The notes under the pieces: generated by a model
Told to the model about the DNA's origin: nothing
Databases searched by the model: none
The model's input: only the letters and a program-made list of their open reading frames with translations
Assembly (NCBI RefSeq): GCF_000373765.1
Contig: NZ_KB892394.1
Location: 1 to 42,561 of the forward strand
Direction of reading: 5' to 3'
Length of the DNA stretch: 42,561 bases
DNA from: Legionella shakespearei DSM 23087
Lineage (GTDB): Bacteria; Pseudomonadota; Gammaproteobacteria; Legionellales; Legionellaceae
Shown here: in pieces, positions 25,054 to 35,559 of the stretch
Layout of the letters: each line of letters opens with the position of its first letter
Numbering within the stretch: the stretch's first letter is position 1
Program-made: the position numbers and the translations under genes

Positions 25054-26035
25054 CATATTCTCCTATTAATGATTGTTTTAAGTTCAGCGCTGCCCCTAAT
25101 ATGCCGGGTTGGTCTGCCGTAATAACAAAAGTAGGAATCAAGGCATTAAAATCACTAAAACGGCCTTTGTCTTCAAAGCGGGTACGAAACTCACTATGGG
25201 GCATTAAGGAAAGTAAACGCGGTACAATGCCACCAGCAATATAAACACCCCCGAAAGCACCAAAAGTTAATGCGAGATCGCCTGCATACGTTCCAAGACT
25301 TGCAAAGAACTGGCTCACCGCATCACGGGCTATAGAACATTCCTGACTTACAGCCAAACGAATAATTTCAGCTGCTTTCAAGGCTGGGCGTTCCTGCTGT
25401 TGATATGCGGCAATGGCTTGATATAAATTTTCCAGGCCATGGCCAGACAACAAGCGCTCGTAAGAGACATGCGTGTATTTGTTTTTTAGAAAAGTGTAGA
25501 TAAACCATTCCTGTTCGGTTTTAGCGCCCCAGTCAGCATGGCCACCTTCGCCGGCATAAGCAGTATAAATACCCTGATTGCATGCCAGCGAAGCAACACC
25601 AAGCCCGGTGCCTGCGCCAAGTACCACCTTCATTTTAGCGGTGCAGACATACCCATTACCAATTTGCAGTTGTTCATCTTGTGCCAGAGCAGGAATACTC
25701 ATCGCGATGGCATTAAAGTCATTAAGCACCTGTAAACGGGACAAGTTTAAATTATTTTTCAATGCTTTCACTGAAAATTGCCAATGGCAATTGGTCATAC
25801 AAATACAGTCATCAAGTACTGGACACGCAATGGCAATTGCTGCCTGAGTAATTTCCTTCAGGGCATGAGTGCTTTGATAGGCCATGAATACAGACTCTAT
25901 ACTGGCAAAATCGGCGCAGGTATATATTGCTATTTTATCCCGGTGTAAATTAAGCAGGTTGACACGGGCAAAGCGGGCAAAAGTTCCACCAATATCGGCA
26001 ACAATTGCATAGTGTTTTAAATCATCATGCATCAT
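25040..26035 (-). CDS. glk: Glucokinase
   Basis: A 331-residue ATP-dependent glucose kinase of the proteobacterial Glk family. Motifs in order are the N-terminal phosphate loop [20 protein letters not shown], the ATP motif [17 protein letters not shown] near the sugar site, and [13 protein letters not shown]. It makes glucose-6-phosphate for Zwf, matching the operon's pathway and the neighbouring glucoamylase. It overlaps edd by 11 bases and eda by about 14. The ribosome site is weak, consistent with coupled translation. Confidence 0.95.
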   Translation of the reverse strand: MMHDDLKHYAIVADIGGTFARFARVNLLNLHRDKIAIYTCADFASIESVFMAYQSTHALKEITQAAIAIACPVLDDCICMTNCHWQFSVKALKNNLNLSRLQVLNDFNAIAMSIPALAQDEQLQIGNGYVCTAKMKVVLGAGTGLGVASLACNQGIYTAYAGEGGHADWGAKTEQEWFIYTFLKNKYTHVSYERLLSGHGLENLYQAIAAYQQQERPALKAAEIIRLAVSQECSIARDAVSQFFASLGTYAGDLALTFGAFGGVYIAGGIVPRLLSLMPHSEFRTRFEDKGRFSDFNALIPTFVITADQPGILGAALNLKQSLIGEYDVVS

Positions 26036-27869
26036 AACAATGTTCTTTCCCTATAAACAAACTACAGGCTCCTTGCTCTGCCCCGGTGAACTGAGCTTTT
26101 AAGCTGCCAAAAAGCTCACGCCCCATACCATAAGAATTCTGCTTAACCTGTTCCGCGTTTAAAGTAGCCGCTTTTCGTAAGGCTAATTCTTCATCAGAAA
26201 GTAAAAGCTGCAAGATACCGCGATTTCCATCCATTAAAATCATGTCCCCTGTTTCTACTTTAGCAATCAGGCCACCATCAACTGCTTCCGGTGTCACGTG
26301 GATTGCTGCGGGAACTTTGCCTGATGCACCAGACATACGTCCATCAGTAACCAGCGCCACATGAAACCCTCTGTCCATCAATACCCCAAGCTTTGGAGTC
26401 AGTTGATGCAGTTCAGGCATACCACAAGCTTTAGGCCCCTGAAAACGCAATACCAGGACACAATGCTTGTTGAGCATACCGGCCTGAAATAACTGTTCAA
26501 ATTCAGCCTGACTCGTGCAAACAACTGCCGGCGCTTCAATCACCTCTTTCCCTGCGCCAAGCCCGGAGGTTTTAATAATCGCCCGCCCCAGATTACCACT
26601 GAGCACTTGTAATCCTCCTTGTGGTTTAAATGGTGCGGCGGTGGCGGTTAAGACTTCAGGATTGCTTGAAGCAACGGGACCATCAAGCCATTTAAGCTGA
26701 TTATCCTCTAATACTGGCTGTTGCGTATAACGCTCCAAGCCATAACCCACCACCGTATTCACATCGTGATGAACCAATCCTGCATCCAGCAATGTCCTGA
26801 CAAAATAAGCCATTCCTCCCGCACGCTGAAAATGATTGATATCAGCCTGACCATTGGGATAAATGCGGGTAATTAAAGGAGTTACTGCTGATAATTGTGA
26901 AAAATCATCCCAATTAATTGTATAACCAGCCCTTGCCGCTATGGCAACCAGATGCATGGTATGATTCGTTGAGCCTCCTGAGGCAAGCAACCCGACTATG
27001 CCGTTGACAATACTTTTAGCATCAATCATTTGTCCAATCGGCATGTAGTGATCATTTAAATCGGTTAATGACAGAACTTGTACTGCAGCGGCCTTGGTTA
27101 ACTCATCACGTAGTGCGGTACCTGGATTAACAAATGACGAACCCGGTAATTGCAAACCCATCAATTCGATAATTAACTGATTGGAATTGGCAGTGCCATA
27201 AAAAGTACAGGTTCCGGCTGAATGGTAAGAGGCAGCCTCTGCTTCAAGAAGGGCATTTTTATCCGCTTTACCCTCAGCATATAACTGACGGATTCGTGAT
27301 TTTTCCTGGTTGGATATTCCCGAAGGCATTGGGCCTGCTGGTATAAAAATAAAGGGCAAATGCCCAAAACTTAAAGCAGCCATTAATAAGCCAGGGACTA
27401 TTTTATCGCAAATGCCTAATAACAGGCCACCGTCAAACATGTTATGGGACAAGGCTATAGCCGTAGACAGTGCAATAACATCTCGGCTCAATAAGCTTAA
27501 TTCCATTCCGGGCTGACCCTGAGTGATCCCATCACACATGGCTGGGACTCCTCCGGCAAATTGTGCGACTCCGCCAGCAGCAGAGATTGCTTCTTTAATC
27601 CGGTCTGGAAAAGTGACATAAGGCTGGTGTGCTGAAAGCATCTCATTATAAGCCGAGACTATAGCAATATTGGCTTTTACATCACCACGCAAAGCAGTTT
27701 TATCTTGTTTGGCGCAAGCCGCAAAACCATGCGCCAAATTACCGCAGTGAAGCGCACCGCGCTGTGGCCCTGTAACGCGGGCTTTGGCAATATGATCCAG
27801 ATAGGATGCCCTGCCTTTCGCACTGCGTTCAGAAATAGTTTGAGTGACCTTGGCTACGACCGGATGCAT
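26025..27869 (-). CDS. edd: 6-phosphogluconate dehydratase
   Basis: Edd converts 6-phosphogluconate to KDPG. The 614-residue protein belongs to the IlvD/Edd family of iron-sulfur dehydratases. Signature motifs are [14 protein letters not shown] (about 112-125) and GICDKIVPG (about 152-160), with further family sequence [11 protein letters not shown] and [22 protein letters not shown] lies six bases before the ATG. It follows pgl after nine bases and overlaps glk. The gene looks complete and of standard length. Confidence 0.97.
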   Translation of the reverse strand: MHPVVAKVTQTISERSAKGRASYLDHIAKARVTGPQRGALHCGNLAHGFAACAKQDKTALRGDVKANIAIVSAYNEMLSAHQPYVTFPDRIKEAISAAGGVAQFAGGVPAMCDGITQGQPGMELSLLSRDVIALSTAIALSHNMFDGGLLLGICDKIVPGLLMAALSFGHLPFIFIPAGPMPSGISNQEKSRIRQLYAEGKADKNALLEAEAASYHSAGTCTFYGTANSNQLIIELMGLQLPGSSFVNPGTALRDELTKAAAVQVLSLTDLNDHYMPIGQMIDAKSIVNGIVGLLASGGSTNHTMHLVAIAARAGYTINWDDFSQLSAVTPLITRIYPNGQADINHFQRAGGMAYFVRTLLDAGLVHHDVNTVVGYGLERYTQQPVLEDNQLKWLDGPVASSNPEVLTATAAPFKPQGGLQVLSGNLGRAIIKTSGLGAGKEVIEAPAVVCTSQAEFEQLFQAGMLNKHCVLVLRFQGPKACGMPELHQLTPKLGVLMDRGFHVALVTDGRMSGASGKVPAAIHVTPEAVDGGLIAKVETGDMILMDGNRGILQLLLSDEELALRKAATLNAEQVKQNSYGMGRELFGSLKAQFTGAEQGACSLFIGKEHCYDA

Positions 27870-27878
27870 AAGTATTCC

Positions 27879-28568
27879 TTATTGTGGTGCGTACATGACC
27901 TGAACATTAGCATTCGTATTATTTAAAAATGCACTTACAGGCATAATGCCAGGATCACGTTGCGCTAAAGCCTGACTCAGTACAGAACGCTTCTTTTGCC
28001 CAATTAACTGGATGAAAATAATACGGCTATTAATAAGCCTGGGTTTGGACAAAGAGATTCGTTTATGGCGCGCTGTTTTAGGTTGAATATAAAGTAGTGC
28101 TTTTGCTTCGTCATTCAAGGCCGAAGCCAATTCATCACTACAAGGAAACAAAGAGGCAGTATGCCCATCTTCTCCCATTCCCAGAATAACGGCATCAAAG
28201 GTAGGTAAGGAAGCAATATTGCTCTCAACTGTATCTAAATGATTGGCCGAATCACTCTGACCATCATACAAACTGATAAAGCGAGCTTTTTCAGCATGAT
28301 GCTGTAATAGAAAATCTTTGACGAGACGTTCATTGCTATCGGCATCATCAGCTTTGACACAGCGCTCATCGGCCAGGGTTACAGTCACTTTATCCCAGGG
28401 TAGAGGGGTCTGAGCCAAAAGTTTAAATAACTCAACTGGAGTTTTTCCTCCAGAAACAACCAGGTAGGCATGATCACGTAAGGCAATGGCCTCACATAAA
28501 ATATTTTTAAGCTGATTTGCCAAATCCGTATTTAACAACTGTGCATCACTGAAGCTATAAAGTTGCAT
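27879..28568 (-). CDS. pgl: 6-phosphogluconolactonase
   Basis: Pgl hydrolyses 6-phosphogluconolactone made by Zwf. This is the DevB/NagB-like type, 229 residues from the chosen start, with VVSGGKTPVELFKLL, VTLADERCV and VILGMGEDGHTASLFP. I chose the ATG at 28568, with GGGA nine bases upstream. An upstream in-frame start would add 11 atypical residues. The gene overlaps the zwf stop by 14 bases and ends nine bases before edd. Confidence 0.95.
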   Translation of the reverse strand: MQLYSFSDAQLLNTDLANQLKNILCEAIALRDHAYLVVSGGKTPVELFKLLAQTPLPWDKVTVTLADERCVKADDADSNERLVKDFLLQHHAEKARFISLYDGQSDSANHLDTVESNIASLPTFDAVILGMGEDGHTASLFPCSDELASALNDEAKALLYIQPKTARHKRISLSKPRLINSRIIFIQLIGQKKRSVLSQALAQRDPGIMPVSAFLNNTNANVQVMYAPQ

Positions 28569-30042
28569 TCTGTTTATCCCAAATATGAGCCTGACCATCA
28601 AATAAAGTGACCACTTCAGCAGGTCCCCAGGTTCCGCAAGGGTAGGAATGAAGCGGTGAACGATTTACATCCCATGAATTTCTGATCCCATCTATCCATT
28701 TCCACGCCTGTTCAATTTCTTCTCTGCTTACAAACAAATATTGATTGCCCAGCATGACTTCGAGCAGCAATCGCTCATAAGCATCAATGATGCGAGGCGC
28801 ATTACTCACAGCGCTGAAGTTTAAATCCAGTTTGGATTCCTGTAATTCCATACCATCCCCCAACCCCGGAACTTTACTCATAATACGAGTTTCCAGACCT
28901 TCGTCAGGCTGCAAGCGGATAATTAATTGGTTAGGGGGCAATTTTGCTGTAAATTGATGAAATATATTATGCGATTGATGCTTAAAATAAATGACGACTT
29001 CACTTTGCTTTTTCGCCAGCCTCTTTCCTGTCAACAAATAAAAAGGTACCCCAGACCAGCGCCAATTATCAATATAGGCTTTAATCGCTACAAAAGTCTC
29101 GGTATCAGACTGTGGATTCGCTCCCTCCTCTTCAAGATAACCCGGGATTTCTTTTTCGTGGGCTAAATGAGCAGCATATTGGGCACGAACCGTGTGAGTA
29201 CAGACATTGCCTTCATTAATTGGCCGTAATGATTTTAATACTTTTAATTTTTCACTGCGAATATCTTCCGATGCCAGACTTAAGGGAGGATCCATCGCGA
29301 CCAAGGCTAATATCTGCAATACATGATTTTGCAGCATATCCCTGACCTGGCCAGATTTGTCGTAGTAGTCCCAACGCCCTTCAACCCCTATTTCTTCAGC
29401 CAGGGTGATTTCAACTTTATCGATAACCCGATGATCCCAGTTAGAAGAAAAAATGGAATTGGCAAAGCGCAGCACTAAAAGATTTAACACCGTTTCTTTA
29501 CCCAGATAATGATCAATGCGATAAATCTGATTTTCTGCGAAATAACGAGCCACTTCATCATTAATCGCTTGCGATGATTCGTGATTCTGGCCTATTGGTT
29601 TTTCCAGAACCACACGCGAAGGCTGCGTGGTCAAGCCTAATAAAGAAAGCCCATGACAGGTTTGGGCATATAAGGCAGGAGGAATGGCAAAATAGGAAAT
29701 GGCAACATGTTGTGCAGGCTTCACATAATCTGCCAGTTTCTGAAATGCATTAAGATCAGTGAAATCAAGCGAGCAGTAAGACATTCTTGACGTCAAGCGG
29801 AGCCATAGTTCTTCATCAATAGTATCCGCTAAAAAACTTTGTACTTTTTTCTTTATCAAATCAAGATAAGCAACCAGAGATAATTCTTCCCGACCACAAC
29901 CAATAATTTGCGTTTGCGGATGAAGTAATTGAGCGCGTTCCAATTGATACAGAGCCGGCAATAACTTACGGCAGGATAAGTCCCCCAAAGTGCCAAACAA
30001 AATAAAATCACAGGGATATTTTGAATCTGTTTTTTCCAGCAT
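28555..30042 (-). CDS. zwf: Glucose-6-phosphate 1-dehydrogenase
   Basis: Zwf oxidises glucose-6-phosphate to the lactone with NAD(P)+. The 495-residue protein has the nucleotide-binding motif GTLGDLSCRKL (17-27), the EKPIG motif (147-151) and the active-site RIDHYLGKE (175-183). It is the first gene of the zwf-pgl-edd-glk-eda run, in which every junction overlaps or is under ten bases. The 220 bp upstream separates it from a divergent small HTH regulator, which is an obvious candidate for control but unproven. Confidence 0.97.
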   Translation of the reverse strand: MLEKTDSKYPCDFILFGTLGDLSCRKLLPALYQLERAQLLHPQTQIIGCGREELSLVAYLDLIKKKVQSFLADTIDEELWLRLTSRMSYCSLDFTDLNAFQKLADYVKPAQHVAISYFAIPPALYAQTCHGLSLLGLTTQPSRVVLEKPIGQNHESSQAINDEVARYFAENQIYRIDHYLGKETVLNLLVLRFANSIFSSNWDHRVIDKVEITLAEEIGVEGRWDYYDKSGQVRDMLQNHVLQILALVAMDPPLSLASEDIRSEKLKVLKSLRPINEGNVCTHTVRAQYAAHLAHEKEIPGYLEEEGANPQSDTETFVAIKAYIDNWRWSGVPFYLLTGKRLAKKQSEVVIYFKHQSHNIFHQFTAKLPPNQLIIRLQPDEGLETRIMSKVPGLGDGMELQESKLDLNFSAVSNAPRIIDAYERLLLEVMLGNQYLFVSREEIEQAWKWIDGIRNSWDVNRSPLHSYPCGTWGPAEVVTLFDGQAHIWDKQNATL

Positions 30043-30160
30043 TGGTTATCCTAAACATTTTATAAAATCCGGTTATGGCGCAAGTTTGCGTAAGCCCTAT
30101 GAAATTGCTTCGATTTTACATCACTCTATTCAAGCGTCAATCAAAATTAAAGAGCTAAAA

Positions 30161-30188
30161 TTGCAAAACCTGATTTTTATGCTATATC
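30161..30188 (+). promoter_or_regulatory. Possible promoter of the small HTH gene
   Basis: TTGCAA and TATATC are separated by 16 bases, about 75 bases before the ATG of the regulator. The match to a vegetative promoter is fair. A separate 12-base palindrome CGCAAGTTTGCG (30079-30090), closer to zwf, could be an operator. Confidence 0.35.
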
Positions 30189-30262
30189 AAATAAATAAAC
30201 ATTTATTCAACATGGTTTTAATTTGCTAATTATGGAATTAAGGTCATCAACAGGAGACTCTA

Positions 30263-30505
30263 ATGCTTAATAAGCGATTTTCAGAACGACTGAATAGAGA
30301 GTTAGACAGTATTGGTGTCCCGGAAGCTACTCCTGAACGCATAGACGCGCTTTCCAAGCTGATTAAAGTTCCCAAATTCAAGGCTGAAGCCCTGCTTAAT
30401 GGCATCACCAATCCTGATGATGCTTTATTAAATACCTTGGCAAGAGAACTTGAGGTCAATGCAGATTGGTTATTGGGTAAAAGTGATTCTAAAGGAGCCC
30501 ACTAG
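30263..30505 (+). CDS. Small Cro/CI-type HTH DNA-binding protein
   Basis: An 80-residue protein, essentially one helix-turn-helix domain. The first part (RFSERLNRELDSIGVP, then ERIDALSKLIKVPKFKAEALLNG) holds the helices, and the ending LARELEVNADWLLGKSD is typical of XRE/CI-like regulators. AGGAG lies seven bases before the ATG. It diverges from zwf and converges on rimK, with both stop codons inside one hairpin. The target is unknown; zwf and the Entner-Doudoroff operon next door are plausible. Confidence 0.85.
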   Translation: MLNKRFSERLNRELDSIGVPEATPERIDALSKLIKVPKFKAEALLNGITNPDDALLNTLARELEVNADWLLGKSDSKGAH

Positions 30506-30525
30506 GGTGTGAGGACACACCCTAG
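30502..30525. terminator. Bidirectional hairpin containing both stop codons
   Basis: CTAGGGTGTG and CACACCCTAG form a perfect 10-bp stem with an AGGA loop. The TAG of the HTH gene (plus strand) and the TAG of rimK (minus strand) both lie in the stem. There is no strong U-tract on either side, so it may block or protect 3' ends instead of acting as a classic intrinsic terminator. Confidence 0.7.
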
Positions 30526-31430
30526 CCATGAAATCGATGATTTAAACTGATAGGTTTTGCATTTTTTTCAATATATTCGATAATTTTTCCCGCAATATTG
30601 ATACCTGTTGCCTTTTCGATGCCTTCAAGACCTGGTGAGGAGTTTATCTCCAAAACCAGGGGACCATGATTGGAACGAATTAAATCAACACCCGCTACTT
30701 TTAATCCCATGGTTTTCGCAGCACTAATGGCAATGGCTCGTTCTTGTGGTGATAATTTTACTTTCATTGCTTTACCACCCTGATGGACGTTAGCCCGAAA
30801 CTCTCCGTCTTTAGCCTGACGCTTCATGGCAGCAACTACCTTTTCTCCCACAACAAAACAACGGATATCGGTGCCACGAGATTCTTCAATAAATTCCTGC
30901 ACCAGAATATTGGCATGCATTTCTTTAAAGGCATTAATAATGCTGACCGCAGATTGATGGCTGTCGGCCAGAATCACACCCTTGCCTTGAGTTCCTTCCA
31001 AAAGCTTAATCACTAAAGGAGCACCGCCCACCATATGAATCAAATCTTCCGTATCATCTGGTGACTGGGCAAAACTGGTCAAGGGCATGGGAATACCTTT
31101 GCGAGCCAGAACCTGCAAGGAACGGAACTTATCGCGAGAACGAGAAATAGCAATGGATTCATTTACAGTATAAATGCCCATGGTTTCCATATGGCGTAAT
31201 ACGGCGGTTCCATAATAAGTAGTTGAAGCGCCAATTCTTGGAATTACCGCATCAAAATGAGGTAAAGAAGCACCACCACGATAATGCACTTTGGGGTTGG
31301 AAGCCGCAACATTCATATAACAATATAAGGGGTTTATAATTTTAACCTCATGACCAGCCGCTTCCCCTTCCGCTTTCAGGCGCTTGTGGGAATACAAATT
31401 GGGGTTAGTCGCTAATATTGCAATTTTCAT
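30522..31430 (-). CDS. rimK: RimK-family ATP-grasp ligase
   Basis: A 302-residue ATP-grasp enzyme. In E. coli, RimK adds glutamates to the C-terminus of ribosomal protein S6. The N-terminal [18 protein letters not shown] and the ATP-grasp core ([67 protein letters not shown]) match closely. I chose the ATG at 31430, which gives the family N-terminus; an in-frame TTG at 31448 would add six residues. The sequence agrees with an active enzyme, with NSSPGLEG at the metal-binding end. Confidence 0.93.
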   Translation of the reverse strand: MKIAILATNPNLYSHKRLKAEGEAAGHEVKIINPLYCYMNVAASNPKVHYRGGASLPHFDAVIPRIGASTTYYGTAVLRHMETMGIYTVNESIAISRSRDKFRSLQVLARKGIPMPLTSFAQSPDDTEDLIHMVGGAPLVIKLLEGTQGKGVILADSHQSAVSIINAFKEMHANILVQEFIEESRGTDIRCFVVGEKVVAAMKRQAKDGEFRANVHQGGKAMKVKLSPQERAIAISAAKTMGLKVAGVDLIRSNHGPLVLEINSSPGLEGIEKATGINIAGKIIEYIEKNAKPISLNHRFHG

Positions 31431-31605
31431 GAATGAATGGTTCCTCAATTTTATTATTATTGTTTCAACTAAAGCCTAGTTTAAAAAATAAAAATTCTCC
31501 TCCTATTTTAATAAAATATGAGAATTTAATTTTTCATGTTATTTAGGGGGTATTTAACTACTTATGAACAAAAGAATACATGCCCAATAACCACGGCCAT
31601 TAAGT

Positions 31606-31640
31606 TCCGCCGTCCCGCGGACAAGCCGCGGGACGGCGGA
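31606..31640. repeat. GC-rich 15-bp palindrome
   Basis: TCCGCCGTCCCGCGG and its exact complement flank an ACAAG loop. It stands in otherwise AT-rich DNA between the SCO gene end and the rimK start. A truncated, inverted copy is at 42504. Its place after the cytochrome-assembly operon would suit a terminator, but no U-tract follows on the minus strand. Confidence 0.88.
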
Positions 31641-31690
31641 GGGAGTATTGTTCATAAAAACCATACTGAAGCAGGAACTTACTTATTACC

Positions 31691-32335
31691 TTAAGAAACC
31701 AGTAACATATAGTCCTTGGCCAGTAAATCCGCATGATGGGGCGTTGTAAAGAATGCATTCAGTTCGCCTTGTGGATTAAACAGCATCACTGCACCACTGT
31801 GTTGCACATCATAATTTTGTGGATCAGGATCGTCTTTGTTCATCACTTTCGCATAGGCTATGCCCATTTCACGGGTCATCAGTTTTACCGACTCTTCATC
31901 ACCTCTTGCCCCGTAAAAACTGCCATGGAAAGACTGAACATAATGTCCAAGCTTATCCAGATTATCGCGATCAGGATCTATGGAAATCATCACAACATGA
32001 GGTAAGTTCTTCGCACCTTTCTCTTCCAGAAGCCGATACATTTTACCCAGCTCCGCCATAGTAGTGGGACAGAGATAGCCACAATTGGTAAATCCAAAGA
32101 ACACTAAAGTCCATTGCCCTTGTAAACTGGCATTATCGAAAGTCTTTTGATCGGTTCCAGTCAATGCAAATTGATTCACCGTTCTTGGGTTTTCAAGATA
32201 AGTACCATGAAACTGAGCCACATCTACTTTTTTCTTAAAATGAAGATGTTGTGATACAAAAATACCGGTGAATAATCCTGCCAGGGCCAACAAAATGGTT
32301 ACAGTCAGAGTAACACCTTTTCTTTTTTCACTCAT
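31691..32335 (-). CDS. SCO1/SenC copper-binding assembly protein
   Basis: A 214-residue membrane-anchored thioredoxin-fold protein that delivers copper to the CuA site of cytochrome c oxidase. It has one N-terminal membrane segment (about 9-27), the copper motif CGYLCP (CxxxC) and the third ligand His in DVQHSG. AAGGGG precedes the ATG at five bases. It is the last gene of the SURF1-to-SCO run, nine bases after cyoE. Confidence 0.94.
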   Translation of the reverse strand: MSEKRKGVTLTVTILLALAGLFTGIFVSQHLHFKKKVDVAQFHGTYLENPRTVNQFALTGTDQKTFDNASLQGQWTLVFFGFTNCGYLCPTTMAELGKMYRLLEEKGAKNLPHVVMISIDPDRDNLDKLGHYVQSFHGSFYGARGDEESVKLMTREMGIAYAKVMNKDDPDPQNYDVQHSGAVMLFNPQGELNAFFTTPHHADLLAKDYMLLVS

Positions 32336-32344
32336 ATTAACCCC

Positions 32345-33229
32345 TTATATATAGTGATCTATTAATAAAAATACAAATAAAAGCATCAAATACACGATAG
32401 AAAACCTGAAGGTTTGCATTGCCACCACCGGCTTTTCTGTGCGATACAACTTATGTGCCCAAAATAAAAAACGGCCGCCAAGTACTAAGGCGCCAACCAA
32501 ATAAATCCATCCGCACATGCCAACAACAAAGGGCAATACGCTGACTACCAACAATAAAATGGTGTATAAATAGATATTCAATTTGGTAAATTGAATACCA
32601 TGAGTCACCGGAAGCATTGGGATTTCAGCATGTTTGTATTCTTCAAAGCGATAAATAGCCAAAGCCCAGAAATGAGGCGGTGTCCATGTGAATATGATTA
32701 ATACCAACAGCAGTGCTTGCGGATCCAACTGATTGGTCACAGCAGTCCAGCCTAATAAAGGAGGCGCTGCCCCTGCTAAACCACCTATCACTATATTTTG
32801 TGAAGTCGCTCGTTTTAAATAACCGGTATAAACACCCGCATAGCCGATTAAAGTAACAAAAGTAAGCAGTGCTGTCAATTTATTAACAAATGTGACCAGA
32901 ACAACAATGCCAAGCACACCAATCACGAGAGCAAAGTATATTGCCTGGGTTACAGAAACACGCCCATGAGCAATAGGTCTCTTTTTAGTCCGTGCCATGA
33001 TGGAATCAATGTGACGGTCAACCAAATGATTAATAGCAGCCGCGCTGCCTGCACAAAAACCAACGCCAAGCAAGGTGAACCCGACTAAAGATAAATTGAT
33101 CCAGCCTGGTGTGGCCAAATACATACCGACCAATACGGTTAACAGCATCAGCAAAACAACACGTGGCTTACAGAGCTCTAAATAGTCACGCCAATCAACA
33201 GCGCGTTGTGTTTGTGTATCAGTGATCAT
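32345..33229 (-). CDS. cyoE: Protohaem IX farnesyltransferase (haem O synthase)
   Basis: A 294-residue UbiA-superfamily prenyltransferase with about eight or nine membrane segments. The prenyl-diphosphate motif is [19 protein letters not shown], with Asp residues spaced as in CyoE/CtaB, and a second conserved loop contains [15 protein letters not shown]. It makes haem O, which CtaA next door turns into haem A. GGGGAG precedes the ATG, and its start overlaps the ctaA stop by 11 bases. Confidence 0.96.
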   Translation of the reverse strand: MITDTQTQRAVDWRDYLELCKPRVVLLMLLTVLVGMYLATPGWINLSLVGFTLLGVGFCAGSAAAINHLVDRHIDSIMARTKKRPIAHGRVSVTQAIYFALVIGVLGIVVLVTFVNKLTALLTFVTLIGYAGVYTGYLKRATSQNIVIGGLAGAAPPLLGWTAVTNQLDPQALLLVLIIFTWTPPHFWALAIYRFEEYKHAEIPMLPVTHGIQFTKLNIYLYTILLLVVSVLPFVVGMCGWIYLVGALVLGGRFLFWAHKLYRTEKPVVAMQTFRFSIVYLMLLFVFLLIDHYI

Positions 33230-34223
33230 AAGTCACTCCCCTTCGGGTAAAATGTAAGGTGCAAAAGACGCAGGCAAGTAATAATGCAGCTATCCCATTA
33301 TGGGCAACCGCGATATCAAGAGGCAATAAATAAACCACGTTCATTATGCCTAAAGTAAATTGCAGCAAGACGAGAAGCATCATTAAGGCAGCAGTTATTT
33401 TTAAATAGCGCGACCAGGACTTAAATAAAATCAATGTGCCAAGAATAAGCAGATAACTGGCAGTCAAAACAGCCCCTATCCGATGAATAAACTGAATGCT
33501 GACACGCACTTCATTATCAAGAACCCCGCCCTGATAGTTAGTACCAACAGACGCAAATAAGTTAAATCCTTTAGCAAAATGTAAAGGAGGCAGCCATTCC
33601 CCATTACAGGTTGGGAATCCAATGCAGGAAATACCCGCATAATTGGAACTAACCCATCCCCCTAAAGCAATCTGGAAGAACACTATAATAACGGCCAACC
33701 GTAACCAGATGCGCCATTGCGGCAAATCCTGTCCTTGTAAGGAACTCATTTGCAGACGAAAACGACTTAAACAGGCAACAATTAATATACCACCCAGTAA
33801 ATGCCCCATAACCACTACAGGTAATAATTTCAGAGTAACCGTCCACATCCCCAAAGCGGCCTGGAATACGACCAGTACCAGTAACGCTACGGGCAAGTGC
33901 CAGGGAAGATTTTTTCCCTGATAGCGTTTACGCAACACACTAAAACCAATATAGAAAATGAGCAGGCCCAAGGTTCCGGCAACATAACGATGTGCCATTT
34001 CCGTCCATGCTTTTCTTGATTCAATAGGAATTTGCGGGTACTTGGTTTGAGCCTCCTGTAATCCAGACTCTGCTGAAGGAAGTACCATATGACCATAACA
34101 TCCCGGCCAGTCAGGACAACCAAGGCCCGCATCAGTTAATCGAGTATAAGCTCCTAACATCACCACAAATAAGGCTAACAGGACAGCAACACTCGCCGCA
34201 ATTCGAATTGATTTATTTTGCAT
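33219..34223 (-). CDS. ctaA: Haem A synthase (CtaA/COX15)
   Basis: A 334-residue membrane protein with about eight segments that oxidises haem O to haem A. The four haem-ligand histidines are visible in [29 protein letters not shown] and [10 protein letters not shown]. Two periplasmic cysteine pairs are present ([10 protein letters not shown] and [10 protein letters not shown]). I prefer the ATG at 34223; an in-frame GTG at 34235 would add four residues. It overlaps the CxxxC protein gene upstream by about 11 bases and cyoE downstream by 11. Confidence 0.95.
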   Translation of the reverse strand: MQNKSIRIAASVAVLLALFVVMLGAYTRLTDAGLGCPDWPGCYGHMVLPSAESGLQEAQTKYPQIPIESRKAWTEMAHRYVAGTLGLLIFYIGFSVLRKRYQGKNLPWHLPVALLVLVVFQAALGMWTVTLKLLPVVVMGHLLGGILIVACLSRFRLQMSSLQGQDLPQWRIWLRLAVIIVFFQIALGGWVSSNYAGISCIGFPTCNGEWLPPLHFAKGFNLFASVGTNYQGGVLDNEVRVSIQFIHRIGAVLTASYLLILGTLILFKSWSRYLKITAALMMLLVLLQFTLGIMNVVYLLPLDIAVAHNGIAALLLACVFCTLHFTRRGVTYDH

Positions 34224-34776
34224 TCGCTGTATCACCCTTGTTTTCTGATGTGTTCAGCAGCAGTTTCATGTCTTTATAGACATCGTCTGGATTAACGTTG
34301 GCTTTATAACCAAGAATCAGAAATTGTCCCGGATTGGCAATAAATATTCTGTCTTCGGCAGACAAAGAAGATAATTCTGCCTGTTCTTTTGCTGATAAGG
34401 TGGCAACATGAATGTCCTGATCTTTTAACACAGGCCGCATTTCTTCAGCCTGGGCAGCCGATTGTTCATCAAGAAGAAGCCATTCATCCACTTCATACAG
34501 TCTCCGCCCCAAAGCCAAACGCACGCGCGCCAACAGGTTTAATTGTTCCAGGCATTCCTTTTTGCATTGACCGGGGTTGAATAATACGATTTTCCATTTC
34601 GCTTTTTCATTAAAGGCTTTGAGTTCTAAAGACGGAGAGAGCAAAGTGCCCTTATTCACTCGTGTCGTTCCTAACCAGGATGGGTGCTGATAAAAAACAT
34701 AGGCGGCTATGCCCGGAGCAGCAAACATAATCGTTAACAACAATAAAACATAATATTTAGAGGCGTGTTTCTTCAT
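34213..34776 (-). CDS. Membrane-anchored CxxxC thioredoxin-like protein in the oxidase assembly operon
   Basis: A 187-residue protein with an N-terminal membrane segment (about 8-27) and a periplasmic domain with NPGQCKKECLEQL, a CxxxC motif placed as in SCO proteins (compare the CGYLCP of the SCO gene at 31691). The rest is weakly thioredoxin-like, ending FIANPGQFLILGY. A protein of this type lies between SURF1 and ctaA in many gammaproteobacteria, including Pseudomonas; its exact role is not established. It overlaps surf1 by 20 bases. Confidence 0.85.
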   Translation of the reverse strand: MKKHASKYYVLLLLTIMFAAPGIAAYVFYQHPSWLGTTRVNKGTLLSPSLELKAFNEKAKWKIVLFNPGQCKKECLEQLNLLARVRLALGRRLYEVDEWLLLDEQSAAQAEEMRPVLKDQDIHVATLSAKEQAELSSLSAEDRIFIANPGQFLILGYKANVNPDDVYKDMKLLLNTSENKGDTANAK

Positions 34777-35491
34777 TTTTTTTCTTCAGATTTAAGGCTA
34801 CAAATATAATCAGAATAACGAATGCCATAGCAAACCATTGCAGGGCATAGGCTAAATGCCGCTGCGGAGGCATGGATACTATCGCCCATTCACGCACAAA
34901 TCCGTATGCATCTTGCTTGTCCATGCGAATAATAAACGGATAGACTTTTTTTTGCAAAATTTGGCTTAATAAATTTGTATCCAAAGCTTCAATAATTTTA
35001 ATTCCATGTTGTTTTTCCTCTATGCCCTCACCCAGGAGCCATTGATTTTTGCTGGGAAAATAGGAACTGCCTTGAATTTTGATTGTTCCAGGCGGAATTT
35101 GAATTTCAGGGAACGATTGTCTGCTGTTATCACCTGGCACCCAGCCTCTGTCGACGATGAGAACCGTTCCATCAGCAAGCTGCAAAGGAGACAAGACATC
35201 ATAGCCAAACTGATGCTGATGGTGCTGGTTATCTAAAAGAAAAACTTCTTTTAAATAAACACCTTCCACTTTGAGGCGTTGGTACTGTAAGGGTAATTGT
35301 TTGGTTTCATTCCAAAACACAGGCGCTTGTCTGGCGCGAGTTTCTTCCGCTGCCAGCATTGTTGCTTTTTCATCCGCCCGTTGTATTTGCCAAAAGCCCA
35401 GACGCGTAAATAAGGCAATAAACACGGTGGCGAGAACAATCATTATCCAATTTGGGGTGAAACGAACATTAAAACAGGTTAAACTAGGCAT
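34757..35491 (-). CDS. SURF1-family cytochrome oxidase assembly protein
   Basis: A 244-residue protein with the standard SURF1 layout: one N-terminal membrane segment (about 16-32), a periplasmic domain with LGFWQIQRADEK, VLIVDRGWVPGD near its middle, and a C-terminal membrane segment after HLAYALQWFAMA. SURF1 helps place haem A in subunit I. It opens the leftward run SURF1-CxxxC-CtaA-CyoE-SCO. The 68 bp between it and the divergent DUF2909 gene must hold both promoters. Confidence 0.94.
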   Translation of the reverse strand: MPSLTCFNVRFTPNWIMIVLATVFIALFTRLGFWQIQRADEKATMLAAEETRARQAPVFWNETKQLPLQYQRLKVEGVYLKEVFLLDNQHHQHQFGYDVLSPLQLADGTVLIVDRGWVPGDNSRQSFPEIQIPPGTIKIQGSSYFPSKNQWLLGEGIEEKQHGIKIIEALDTNLLSQILQKKVYPFIIRMDKQDAYGFVREWAIVSMPPQRHLAYALQWFAMAFVILIIFVALNLKKKNEETRL

Positions 35492-35559
35492 CGTTTATCA
35501 ATTGCTCAAAAAGGTTGGCTAACTTCCGACTGAAGGCAGCAATTTCGGGAGTATAACAA

